Shown: positions 1 through 12,716 of the stretch, piece after piece
Position numbering within the stretch: the first letter of the stretch is position 1
How the letters are laid out: every line of letters begins with the position of its first letter
Assembly: GCA_027627225.1 (NCBI GenBank)
Contig: CM051027.1
Span: 90,394,151-90,458,150 of the forward strand
Source of the DNA: Congeria kusceri
Lineage: Eukaryota; Mollusca; Bivalvia; Myida; Dreissenidae
Direction: 5' to 3'
Length of the DNA: 64,000 bases
The notes under the pieces: generated by a model
Database searches by the model: none
The model's input: only the letters and a program-made list of their open reading frames with translations
Told to the model about the DNA's origin: nothing
Translations under genes and position numbers: made by a program

Positions 1-1250
1 ACCAAACTTATTTAAATGGTTCTGTTCTGCCTCACTGCACAAAATGGCCACTAGAGCTAAAAAATTGAATTTTCGTTAAAGTTGTGTATTCTTGTCATAT
101 TGTCTAAAGTTTTTGATCAATCTTGATGAAACTACACAAATGTTCCTTGGATGGTCCTCTAACAAACCTGTGAAAATTATGTCAGTAATTGAATGCCATA
201 TTTCTAGTCCACACGTTTTTCCCATTTTATTTTGAGACCAAATTTTTGCCAAGTCTCACCAAACTGCATACATTTGAGATCATCAACATGAAACTTCCAT
301 ACTTCTTCACCAACATTGACTTGTACATGTACCCCCATTGGCAAAATTAAAAATCTGGCTTTAATGCGTTTTCCGCATTTTTGAGTTATTTGATATGTTT
401 TGCATGTATGTGTAGTAAAACATAAATATCACCAATTCTGTTACGATGATCATACATCATGATGTCAGTATTCCACAATCCTTGTCATAATTTTCTGGAT
501 CAACTTAACCATGAGTACCATGAACCTTTATTGATCATTCCTCTTTTTGTACAAATTACTTTAAATTATTCCAGGTAGATCTAAATGATCCAAAAATCAT
601 GCTAAAATTTGCTTGTGCAATTTTATCATGTTTATCTTTTTGTTTTTAATTGACAGACTGTATGTTTCTTGTGTTATAGTTGTTCATCATATAATATTTG
701 GTTCGATAAAGGTTAAATAAAGAGCAACAGATGGTATTGTAAAGATTTTACTATAGAAGTAGTGGTAATAGAAGTTCTGTAATGTTCGTTATACATTCAA
801 AGTGGAAGAAGTTTAGAAGAACTATTGCTGCAAAACTTGTATTAATCAAGTTTTTCATCGTATTAAAATAGATTTTGACTGTGCAGTCAATCCATTACAT
901 ATATGAACTGAAGGCTAAAGTTAGTGAATTCTTTAATTCTTTGTTACGTTTTATTTGTATTTATCAGATTTCAAGACAATTTGTCATTTTCATACACTTA
1001 TTTAGAAACTAATTGATATACAATTGTATATATATCAACTTAAATATTCTTGTTTCCTATAAAATTCAGTTGCTAATTTAAACATTTGATAAACATCTAG
1101 TATATGTAGCCATTGTTATTTTATATGTGGTAAATACAGATTCTTCGTAAAAGCAACGGCAGAATTGGATGGGAGGTGCATGTATTACACATTTAAAATC
1201 ACTTAGTTAACAGATAGGTATCATGATTTTCTTACTCTCTGTGATTGTTA
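1..1250. other. Intergenic, no gene recognised
   Basis: The stretch is A+T-rich with no long open frame and no splice-bounded coding segment that I can support. The first ~330 bases are slightly less A+T-rich and read like repeat-family sequence seen in mollusc genomes, but I cannot name the family. The A-B-C duplication starts to be recognisable only near 1300, so this may be the flank of the array or a diverged piece of an earlier unit. Confidence 0.4.
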
Positions 1251-4003
1251 GTGCCTCCAATGTTTCCTGTGACGCAATGCTTATGTGGACATGTACATGT
1301 TTTTTCCATGCTAACGTATTAATGTCGTCTGTAATAAAATGTTCTATAGACCATTTTCTGTGTTTCTGATCGTGTTTTTACATGCTCACAAATTGGTGCA
1401 TTGAACAAGTGTAGCCTTTCTAATCAGCATTATCAAATTGTTAAAGTACTTAAAATAATTATAGTTTTCATTCGTTGCATTGTCGCATACAAAGTGAAAT
1501 CAGATACCCGTCAAGTGTCAGTTTCATGAAGGATGCATTGTTGCATTGACAATTGCTCATCAAAGCTGCATCACATATACATGTATTATTAAAATACTAC
1601 TTCAATGGTTCAATTGTATGACGTATGAGAATTTCAAAGGCGTTTGGATGGGAACATTCTCTAAATAGGCAAGAACAACAGACCAGTCTTTTTACTTGAT
1701 AATGCATATTTTTTACGTTTCTAAAATGGTGGAATATGATAATTATTTATTCTGTTGCAATGTAATTCTCAATCTCGTGCACACCGGCTACATTCCATTC
1801 ACCTCTGTAGTTGGCTCAGAAAGTTCCAACTCATGCACGTGACTTTAGTCACATAATCATAACATTCAAAGGCAATGCACAATACAATCGACTCATTTTG
1901 TTCACATCTGTGAATTGATTCCATCTGCGTAAATGGGCATTATTTTCCCCCATTTATGATAATTTAAAAACCATTTAATCTTTATTTATATGCGTGTGGT
2001 CCTAAAAATCAATCTTAATGCGTGTTCAATACATTTTTTTCCCCGTTTTGACAAGATTCTTGTCATTGAGCCCTTAGCATAGGTGTTTGGTGAGAGCAAC
2101 GAACGACAACTCTGCTGGGAGATTGTGATAATCTAAGTTGGGCCTTTTTCGAGCTATACTGACTGGACTCGTTAAGTTTTATGAGCGTGTCAAATTATTT
2201 TATAATTAAAAGTTTTAACATAATGTCTGTGCTATACATTTAATACAGTGCTGGTATTAATTGAAGTATTGTGTTACGACATCAGTCAGTCCTCGTTTAA
2301 TATGATTTTTAAGTTTGACTGTAGAACGACCCACTTGTGGAGATAGCACATTTAACCGGCTAATCATGAACCGCTTTTTGATTCTTACCAAATGTGAGAT
2401 TAAACTTAACAAAAGCTATGACATTTGCTTATTTTGCGTTTTGATCTTGATTGATAATTACAGTAATTTATCCAAGGCGAAGCTTCGGCATTTAAAAATG
2501 CGGAAACGGGAGCATATGTCGAGTGCTAAGTTCATTGAAAACACGTACGCAATTGACCTTACGACGATATTTGATCGACAATGTGTTTAGCCATTCAGAC
2601 TTACTTGTTTGACGGACATGTCTTGTAAAAACAATCTTTTACTGTCAACGGTGTTTGCCGGACTTACTCCTAGGTAGGCATGGTTATAAATCCCATAGCG
2701 TATCGTCAATTGCAAACCGCATATTTTCTCGTTACTAATATGCGAACACCAACATTGTACGAAGGTACAGTGTGTTCGTACATACACAGATATTGCAGCA
2801 AGGCGACGACCATCCGTATTAATTTCAACTAGATAATCAGCTGCTCTGGGTATTATTGATCCGCGTTTAGCAATAAGATCGGTCAGCTATAGCTTTTGAA
2901 AAGGAAATAAATGTAATAGATAGCACAGGCAGACTTCAGGCAACGAAATGATACCATTTACACTTAATTAATGTCCTATAAAAACGCATTGTTCTTTGTT
3001 TTATTTCTTACGGATAAAGATGTTAGTTTTATCAAGAAGGAATATTTTGTATAAATCGCAAAAACACAAACCGACGATTTGTGCGAGTTGCTGTCAATGA
3101 ATGAATTTTATTCTACGGCACTGGGACTTCTGTCAGTTTGAAACATAAATAAAAAAAACTGCTTAACATTGTAAAAGAAACTATGTTGAAACCTGAATAC
3201 CCGGTACTTAAAATGGAATACGTTCTAAAGTAAAATTTCATTTCAAACTGCTAGAAATGGCGAATAATTCAATTTGTGTGTATTTATTTATTTATTCAAT
3301 TTACGCGTTACTCTTAACGCTGTCACAAGCGATCCCAGCAATTCTACTAGTCCCTTGACAATATTAACGACATAACATAAATTCCAATTGGCGAGACATT
3401 TTTATTCGGAGAAACATGTAGGTGATAGTCACACACGGAGTGAGTTATAAAAAAATAAATTAGATGATGTATTTCCTGGAGTTGTTTTGGCTTAACTAAA
3501 ATACATAACGACATCTTAATTTGGGTCACATTGCTCCTGGATGCTTAGCTTAAGCCACGGCAACATTATAACGGGTTAGCAGAAGACGACGCTTTCTTCG
3601 TAAGAATGTCCTACTGCTTTTATAACATTGAATTGCCATTATTACAATTATTTTAGTTGTTATATATTACCGGGTAGATATAAATTAGAAGAAAACTACA
3701 TTTGTCAACAAAAGGCAAGTGCAGAAATTCATACGTCAACCTTATATTCACTATATTAAAAAAATTGCAGCGCGTTCTAATAGCTGCCCATGTTGAATAT
3801 TGCACTATGCGCTGGTGTATGTTTAAAGTGAGCAGTGTTTGTAAGAGTTTTATAATATTCTCGTCGACGGTTATCTAGTCGCCCCACATACACGACATGT
3901 AGACATGCTAAGTTTAATAACCCTACATTCCCAACTCATACGTCCTGGCTTCCTTGAAAAAAAGAATTTCCAGTAAGCTAAAGAAATCAAGATTATGTCA
4001 AAC

Positions 4004-4339
4004 TTAGGCGTAACAAAATGTTTGTTTCGGATAACCCGACCTACCATAAAAAATTCCCCGACCCTAGAACATTTTATTGGGTTTGTTAGATTGATTTTTG
4101 TTTTATTTACCTTTTTCAATAATAAAATGTGTTTTTGGATAAATATGTGTTTGTTTTGATAGTATCAACTTATAAACAATGTTTAAGGATATAACTGATA
4201 TGTTTTGAATATTTATTAAGTTTTAGAATCTTCAAGTTGACCATTTACCAAATAAAAAAATAAAATATAAAAGATCCCGACCTACCTACCCTAATTTTTT
4301 GGGGCATGCAACCTAAAACAAACATATTTTTACGCCTAA
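4004..4339. mobile_element. MITE-like element with TTAGGCGTAA termini
   Basis: The left end begins TTAGGCGTAACAAAATG. The right end, read on the other strand, begins TTAGGCGTAAAAATATG, so about 30 bp form an imperfect terminal inverted repeat with a shared purine/CGACCTACC segment inside. It encodes nothing. A related, 3'-truncated copy lies at 18857-19130 in unit B. I could not fix the target duplication: flanks TCAAAC and TCAAAG are suggestive but not equal. Confidence 0.65.
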
Positions 4340-4642
4340 TCAAAGCAGGGAACGTTAATTCGCCGTATTTAGCCACCTTTTTCTTTTTTCTTCACCTTTA
4401 CGAATAAATAGCTTCTGGATTATTCTGAACGGAAATGCGAGACCCGTCATCTTTAAGTACTTACATTTTTTTATAACCTTACTTTATTTTAATCATATCT
4501 GCGCATTTACATCTGTACATACATACAATATGCAAACAATGGAATAGTACTTTAAAAATCTTCAATGCGCGATGACGATCGTTTCCAATAAAACATTAAT
4601 AATTGACAGCGCTTTAGTTCAAATATTATGCTCCATTCAAAT

Positions 4643-4888
4643 AAATGAGACCATTCGACGTCAAACAAAATGTCTTGTTGTAATTGATTATTATTTTTTT
4701 CCGATGTTTTCTCAAACGTTATGGCCCAATATCGATAAGATGTCGAAATACATATGGTAATTATTAAATGAGACCATTCGACGTCAAACAAAATGTCTTT
4801 TTGTAATTCATTAATTTTTATTTGCGGTATTTTCTCAAACGTTATAGCCCAATATCGATAAGATGTCGAAATATATATGGTAATTATT
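4643..4888. repeat. 123-bp tandem duplication (2 copies)
   Basis: The stretch starting AAATGAGACCATTCGACGTC at 4643 is repeated at 4766 with period 123 and few differences. Units B and C carry one copy of the equivalent block, so the doubling is specific to A. Confidence 0.85.
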
Positions 4889-5193
4889 CGTTAGAGTATA
4901 CAATACTTTAATGATACACGAAGATGAAATAAAGGGGGTGGGTTAAAGAAAATATATCAATCAAATTGTCTAGATAATATTCATCCAAAAATGCTGAAGC
5001 AACATTATGTACTTGTAGCAGTTTTAATCATATCTATTTCTACATTTGCTAGAATATGACACGCGCAAGCAAGGGAATGGTTTTAAATTGCTAATTTTAA
5101 ATGGACCCCTTTCCACCGTGATTTACTATATACGCACAATATGCACTTACATCGTGAGTATAGTGTTGTTTCATGAATATCAGATCTGGTTAT

Positions 5194-6127
5194 TATGGTG
5201 GCATAGAACTGCCTTACGATAACCACATAAGTTTCGCGATAATTATCACGTTAACCACTTAAGTATCGTGTTATTTATCTTGTATCTTGTTAGTGTTCGC
5301 GATAGTTTTCTTTGTCATTTATTTTCTGCTTAACTGAAATCTGGCCTGAAAGTGCCCCAAACTGACACCAGGATTTCATTTAACAAAAACATAACATTAA
5401 GTGGTAACAGGAATATTATCGTGTTAAGGTTCGCGTTAGCAAGATATTGCGGGACACCTCGGGCAAACTTAAGTAGTATCAAGAATATTAACGTGTTACG
5501 ATTTACGTTAACAGATAATTAACTAGTAACAGGAATATTATCGTGTTAAGGTTCGCGTTAGCACGATATAATTAACTAGTAACAGGAATATTATCGTGTT
5601 AAGGTTCGCGTTAGCAAGATATTGCGGAACACCTCGGGCAAACTTAAGTAGTATCAAGAATATTAACGTGTTACGATTTACGTTAACAGATAATTAACTA
5701 GTAACATGAATATTATCGTGTTAAGGTTCGCGTTAGCAAGATATTGCGGAACACCTCGGGCAAACTAAGTGGTAACAGGAATATTAACGTGTTATGATTT
5801 ACGTTAGCAGATAATTTTCATGATACAATTCGCGTTAGTTAGATAATTCGAAGACCTAGAAAATGTAACTTATGTCACTTACAGGCACTTTTAGGTCATT
5901 TAGTTTAATAATAAATTATCTAACAGAAACATTTTCGTAAACGGTAACTTAATATTCAGATAAATATCGCAATAAATAAGTAGTAACACGAATCTTTTCG
6001 CGAACGCTAACTAGTTAACGTGATATTTTTCGCGAAAATTATGTGGTTAACACGATACGTAACTGGTTAACGCGATAATTATCGCGAAACTTATGTGGTT
6101 ATCGTAAGGCAGTTCTATGCCACCATA
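5194..6127. mobile_element. Non-autonomous DNA transposon, family X, copy 1
   Basis: A 934-bp element with long terminal inverted repeats: both ends start TATGGTGGCATAGAACTGCC and match for about 80 bp. It is flanked by 6-bp direct repeats GGTTAT (5188-5193 and 6128-6133). Unit B at about 15195-15205 has the same flanking sequence with a single GGTTAT and no element, so the insertion and the duplication length are directly visible. The interior has no coding capacity. It is built of nested tandem repeats with recurring GTGTTA/TTCGCG motifs. A second copy lies at 45039-45946. A 6-bp duplication fits few known superfamilies (from memory, IS3EU and Dada), and I do not assign one. Confidence 0.88.
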
Positions 6128-6226
6128 GGTTATCGGGGTTTTTTATCGGGGTTAATGGATATTAACATGTGTTTCACATGCAGCCATCTCCGTATCATTT
6201 CGCTTTGAAACCACTGGGTCCAAAAT

Positions 6227-6457
6227 AGGGCTCTGTATCGATCAACATTATCGATACGACATTTGTATCGGTAAAAATGACCGATATTCGATATTTCTTA
6301 TGATATTTGTAATTATAATATAAATGCATAATTAACTGCATACATGTTCTTCACTCTTACACAAGGTTACAGCAAATACCAAGACGTTCCATACGATATA
6401 AATATTGTTCCTATAGTATCGATCACCGATACGCATCGATTACCGATACAGAGCCCT
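6227..6457. mobile_element. hAT-like MITE
   Basis: A 231-bp element whose ends are AGGGCTCTGTATCG on both strands. The interior is full of TATCGAT/CGATAC motifs. Unit B has the empty site (GTCAAAAG at about 15266). The flanks in A (GTCCAAAA and GTGAAAAG) fit a damaged 8-bp target duplication, which with the GGGCTC end suggests a hAT relative. No coding capacity. Confidence 0.65.
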
Positions 6458-7230
6458 TGTGAAAAGGATACTTTATGCCTTAAGAGTTGCACCTTCATTT
6501 AGTTTTTTTTTCATTTTCTTTTTAAAAACGGTCCATGTTTTATTATATTTACAACTGGACATTTTACTGTCCAGAGAGAAATATCTTGCCTTTATTTCAC
6601 AAGACTTGTCTTGTTACCTGGCTTTTTTAAAATAGATATTTCAGTTTTTTACTTTTAATGTTTGTCTTCAATGTTATATATTTGGAGAATGTGTCCCATA
6701 TACCGAAACATCAAACCCTCTTTAAATACTGCACCTAAAAAGAGCCTATGAAATTGAATACACTGCTACAAAACTGTGACACGTCGTGTTGTAACTAATT
6801 AAAGTATAGCTACACAAAACTATTTATACACATAATCTGCACTGGCAACTATTTAAATATCCTGACACAGCCTTCAACAAACCCTCTTTGATGGTCGAGA
6901 GAAAGGAAATTAACTTGGAAAAGCAGAGTGGAAACCTCTAATAAGAACTTTTAACCTGATATGATTGAAATAAAGTCGAATGATTTTTTTTTAAACGAAA
7001 CATGTTATGCATAACATATGTTTAAACAAAAGTTATATTAACTATCTGTACACTAGACGACGTTTCCACAAATGCAAAGCATATCTATTCTATCTAGTAT
7101 TTTATCCAATCATTGTACTAGAATATCACGCGTTTAACAGTTACCATATTTTACAAAAGAACACGTGGAAACGCTTGTGATGTGTTTGTGGTTATCGATG
7201 ACTAGAAATCAATCCTTGAACACTAGCTGT

Positions 7231-7464
7231 GGAGGAGTATAGATGTCAGGGGGAGGAGTATAGATGTCAGGGGGAGGAGTGTAGATGTCAGGGGGAGGAG
7301 TATAGATGTCAGGGGGAGGAGTATAGATGTCAGGGGGAGGAGTATAGATGTCAGGGGGAGGAGTATAGATGTCAGTGGGAGGAGTATAGATGTCAGGGGG
7401 AGGAGTATAGATGTCAGGGGGAGGAGTATAGATGTTAGGGGGAGGAGTATAGATGTCAGGGGGA
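7231..7464. repeat. 21-bp minisatellite, ~11 copies
   Basis: Unit GGAGTATAGATGTCAGGGGG plus one A/G, repeated about 11 times with two point variants. Because 21 is a multiple of three, both strands stay open and give heptapeptide repeats (DIYTPPP on minus, EEYRCQG on plus). I regard these as by-products, not proteins. The array is present in unit A only. Confidence 0.95.
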
Positions 7465-9359
7465 AATGCCAATGGAAAAGTCAATTGTCTTTTTCCTCAA
7501 GGGTTATATTACACAACTCAAGACGTTTCTACAAGAAAGTGCAATATATGTTATTTGCCAATTTTATTTCTAATTAACTTTTTAATATTTCACAGTGTAA
7601 ATTGATCTATATGAGTTAACTTTCATTGTATATTGATGGTGAACGGATTATATAAGCATTTATTATAATATTATATAAGGTAAACGGTGTAAGTTTGAAA
7701 TCTTCATTATCATGTTTGATATAATTCGTAACAATTAACTGGTATAAAGCAACACTACTCTATTTCAGCTTTTCAATTACTTTATTGATTGGTCCTATCT
7801 ATTGACAAGATGCCGTAATCACTACATTTATTTGATTATTTTCAGAGAGATCAATAGCATCTTCATTTTAATTGTCGACGCTAAAATAGCTGTCCATTAT
7901 TACCTTGATGAGACTATACTTCATTTAATGTATATGTGCGCATATCAATGCATAATTTTGATGCAAATCAAATAAGCAAGCGTATGCTATTCAATTATAT
8001 CACGTGTGTTCCAAAGTGTATACATGCAACAATGCGTTTGCATATGAAAGTAACATTCTGTAAGCAAACTATGTAATTGCCTATCATTAAACCGTTTTTA
8101 TTTTACTACATGTCTTAAAAATTCAAAACTGTGTCCGTTTGCGATTTAAAATGATTATATTAAACGCTAGTGTAATTGCATTTGTATGCAGTTATTTTAG
8201 AGATCTATCAGCACATACATTAATGCATTTGTCGGATCTTCTCAGAATAAAATTATCTTGAATGTCAATAGGATATTGCACACCTTTTAGTGATTTCAGT
8301 TTTCACATCGACATCGCTTCTACCAAATACAGATGTGGAGAAATTCATTTATGTAAAAGGTTTACTAAGAAAACGGAAGACATTTTGTCCATTATTTCGA
8401 ATTTACGTCAATTATTCGGCGTAGCTGTCTAAGATCAATTTTGACCTAGAATTCTTGCGATAATTATGCAGCGGGAAAATTGAATGCCAATAGCATTGGG
8501 AAAATATTCTTATTTAAGGGAATGCAAACTTCAAACAATGGTTTAACGTATACCAATAACTGTTGCATACTTTTGGGGATTAAACATTTACATTATTGTT
8601 TACATATGCGGTTAAATTAAAGTTATAATTAATCTTCGACATACACTCTATAAATGAACATAAGTATGAACAATTTTACTCATTGTATGTCATGATCAGA
8701 ATGTTACATTTATTCACATATTGAAATAACTATATTGTTTAGCCTACATAATCGGCGCTCTCTATAAATAGCAATTACAATGCTTCAATTCACGGGGGCG
8801 ACAGTCGGTCACAACGTACAATGTTGCCTGTTGAGCTCGCAAGAACAAAATATAAAGTGATAAATTTCTGGTATTTTTGCGATACATAAGCAAAACAAAT
8901 ATTAGCAAATTTGATTGAGCTTATATTTCCGATTATTATATCATTGTGTAAAAATATTATTGTACGCTGTAACCGACTGTTGTACCCGTGAATTAATTCC
9001 AGCGAGTACAACTAGCAGGAGAATCATTCTAAAAATAGCGAGCGGTAAAGCAGTGTTAATACACACGCATCAATTAGCGTCTGGAGAATCCTAAACCCAA
9101 TTGCAATAAATGGGAATTCATAAACTTACTGCTCATTCATTCCCGCTATTATTTTCTGACAATGTTAATTTGTTAAATTTGCCTGACAAATTCATGTATC
9201 AATTATGTTTACGTAAATTACTAGCATTTATCTCATTCATGTATCACTGGTGAAAACATGGGGCGGTATATGATCGGTTTATTCACGGTACAGATATTAA
9301 TAATTATTGAGTTTATCTCAAATTAATTTTGGGGGCCTATACGTTTTCTTATAGTGTCA

Positions 9360-9466
9360 GAAAAATATAGTGTTCGAGAAGTCTCCTTAGTAGCGACCGA
9401 AAAATCTGGGGTTCGAGAAGTCTCCTTAGTAGGAAACGAAAAATATGGGGTCCGTGAAGTCACAGC
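9360..9466. repeat. 39-bp tandem repeat, ~2.7 copies
   Basis: Three successive segments start GAAAAAT(A/C)T and share GTTCGAGAAGTCTCCTTAG; the third is shortened and diverged. It lies in non-coding sequence of unit A. Confidence 0.8.
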
Positions 9467-10379
9467 TTGGTCCTCTTGTATTATATTTAGGGCCAAAAAA
9501 TGACATCTCAATATTAATTTCTACGCCGATTGTCTTTTTTAAAGACATTTCTTGTACTTAATGTCCGAGATAAATGCCAATAAATACATTCCACGTTGTT
9601 GCTGATTTAAATTATCTATCGTAGTGTAGTGACAATACGAACTTCTTATTTTATTAAAATGTAAAACATTTTCTCTTTAATTCGTATGCTGTGAATCAGG
9701 AAGCTATTCATAATTATATATTTCAGCCTGAGATTGTAAGCATTTCATGATTTCAATGAGACTTTACCACGACAGTGGTGCACATGTTTACAAGAATAAA
9801 AAAGCGGAAGAGAATGGTTGGAATAAACAAGAACATAACACACAGATTTGACGACATTACGTTATATAAATAACACATACATAAGAGGTCATTAGTAAAC
9901 AATATCAACCACTGACATCTCATCGTTATTTCAATCGTTAATTGCAAACGTATCAAGACATTTAATACGCACAACTAAGACGCGACAGATAGAACTGTGA
10001 ATGAATGCGTTCACGTTTTCCATAATACTCGCGCACGGTTCCACATTTTAATACTTCAACTAACCAGAAAAGTCAGATGCTTGTTTAAGAAATCTTTTTG
10101 TCGAAAGGTTAATACATTGTGAAAATTTATAATGGATTTATAATGGAAAGAAATGCTATTCAGTAAAACCAAAGACATATAAATTAGGTGTTGTTTTTTT
10201 TATGAAAAATGGTCGAGCGCTTTCAAGGGATATCTTAAGTAATGTGTACGTAATTACAACCATTAGACGAACAACGTTTTCGGTAAATGTGACTGCTCTG
10301 AAATGAAAAATATAAACCATATGACAGTTAATCATCCACCAAAACATTTGACCACCATGGTGGATATTTCCGCGAATGT

Positions 10380-10430
10380 AGTGACGTAATAACTGTTATT
10401 TTCGTATTTGAGTATTTTGGTATAAAAGAG
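10380..10430 (+). promoter_or_regulatory. Possible TATA-type core promoter with CRE-like site
   Basis: TGACGTAA at about 10382 is followed 40 bases later by TATAAAAG at 10421-10428. The matching place in unit C (about 27660) has a weaker TATAAG. No open frame of note starts downstream, so this may be the relic of a promoter carried in the duplicated unit, or chance in A+T-rich DNA. Confidence 0.25.
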
Positions 10431-12716
10431 TTTTAGCAATAGTTCAAAAGCACACAGAAGTGTAGTGAACGATTAAAGCAAACTGTGTCCACGTGAACGT
10501 TGACATACCGAATAATATGTTGAATAAGCAGACAACAAAAATCAGCAAACAGACAAAACAAACTGATTTATTGCAATATTGGCCTACATTCTCAAGAAAG
10601 TTTTGAAACATCGTCACAATGATTTATATTCGTCAACAGAAAACAGAATTAATAATGTCACCCATAATTAAATTACGAAAACAATTATTCTTGAACGCAA
10701 TACAGATTATATTCTACTACAGTGCTTGGACACGGAGACACAATGGTTACATTGTCAGTTGTATATCATCACCATGGTCACAATGTTATAATCTAGTACG
10801 AGGTTAATTAAAAGAAGCAAACACGTGTAGAATTTTCATCGTATTTACGCACCAATGCAATACACGATGTGACATAATATATGTTTCACCGTGCTAACCC
10901 GTTTAATGCTCTCTGTAATACAGTGTTTAGTAGACCATTTTCTATGTTTCTTGGCTTATTTTACCATACCCACACATCGGTGCTTTGAACAATTGTAGCC
11001 GTTATTACCATTATCAAATTGTTACGGAAAACACTTATAAATATTTATTGTCGCTACATAAGTGATATCAGATACCTGTCCTTTCCTACAGTTTATGGAT
11101 TCGTTTTAGCATTGAACAATTACTCATACAAGATGCACCAAATATATATTTGAAAAATTAATTCGATGTTTCAGTCATATGCCATTCGAGAATTTTAGAA
11201 GCGTTTTGATCGGAATCCGGTAACTTAATACGTTTGATGAAGGTATACGTCAACTTATTATTCTTTAAATAATGATCAACACCATAGTATAGATTACACG
11301 ATGCTCAAATACGTGATCATTACATGTTAAAAATAATTTTTGTTACATCACTCAGGATTTCGTTTAAAATGGTCGTTAGATTTGATCGTAGAACGACCCA
11401 CTCGTGGAGATCAACACACTGGATAGCGGATAATATAACAGACTTTTGGTGCTATCAAATGTATCACAAAACTCACAAAACTAAAGCTACGACATTATAT
11501 GACAAACCCTAACGCGTTTTGATCTTGAATGAAAATCGCACTAATTTATTATAATATAGGCTTTGGTATTTGAATTCTTGAACAGGTGCATAGGGCCTAG
11601 AGTTAAGTATACATACACAGATATGTATACAATTGCATATACCGTATAAGTTTTCGTTACTATTATACGAATAACAACAATCTTTTTTCGTAAAGCTAAA
11701 ATCTGTGTAAACAGCAATTGCAGCAAGGAGACGGCCATGTGTATTAATTTCAAATGGATATTCAACTGATTAGGGTATTATTGATAATTTGAAGGAATAA
11801 TATCAGCAATATTATGTCCAATTGTGGCTGGATTGTAATTTCTCAGTTGTTAATGCAGCTGTAGTTTCATCATCTTTTACAGTTTATACCTGTTTATATT
11901 TGTGCGAGTTGCTGTCATCGGCACCATTTTAAACACAATTTTCGAATTTGGTCTTGGGACAATATTTTCGAAGAGTCTCAGTTTTCTTACACCTGCGCCC
12001 CACAGCACAGCACTGGGACTTTTGTCAGATAAACAGAAATAACGGTACTGCTTACTGCTTACTGTAAAAGAAACCTTGTTGGAACCAGAATACCCGGTAC
12101 TGTAAATAGGCCGCATTCCGTCATGTTGTTCAGAATAATGCGAATAATTCAATTAATTTAAATTTGTCAGTAATATTTATTTATTTGTTATTCAATTTAT
12201 GTGTGCTCTTTACGCTGGTACAAGCAAAACAAACAATTATACTAGTCCCTTGACAATATTAACGACAAAACATAAATTCCAATTGGCGAGACATTTTTAT
12301 TTGGAGAAACAAATTGGTGCAAGAGTAACACAGGAATTAGTTAGATCTATACAAATTAAATTAAGTTGTGTATTTCATGGTGTTGTTTTGGGTAAACTAA
12401 ATTACATTACGTACATCCCACTCTAAGTCACATTGCTTCGGGATGTTTAAGACATGACGTCATTATAATAGGTTTACAGAAGACAGTGTATGCATGAATT
12501 TATAAAATATGATTTCATTTAATACCTCAGCTGAGGTGGTTATGAGATTGGTTGGTTTGTCTGTTTGTTAGTTAGCAACTTGACACAAAAAGTTATGAGC
12601 GGGTTAGCATGAAATGTTCTGGTAAAGTTTGAAATGGTCCAAGCGACCAATGATTAGATTTTCGTGTATTACAACAACATTGTGTATTATAACACCGTTC
12701 TAATAATTTGCCATGT

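Larger units (their letters stand above)
1300..10850. repeat. Tandem segmental duplication, unit A
   Basis: This is the first of three diverged copies of one large unit. Blocks at about 1300-1560, 1590-1660, 2310-2350, 2450-2800, 3290-3530, 4560-4890, 5040-5190, 6650-6960, 7840-7900, 8330-8420, 9560-9640, 9740-10010 and 10690-10830 reappear in the same order in units B and C. Identity looks roughly 70-85% inside blocks by eye. No intact gene is seen, and the short open frames do not survive between copies. Unit A is the longest because it took up a 934-bp element (5194-6127), two smaller inverted-repeat elements and a 21-bp minisatellite. Everything in this interval not listed separately is non-coding by my reading. 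Confidence 0.8.

Noticed and set aside
4552..4791. Overlapping 62- and 79-codon frames on both strands
   Set aside because: They arise from the 123-bp tandem duplication and are not preserved in units B or C.
7209..7484. DIYTPPP heptapeptide-repeat protein
   Set aside because: Product of the 21-bp minisatellite; absent from units B and C, with no promoter or signal peptide.
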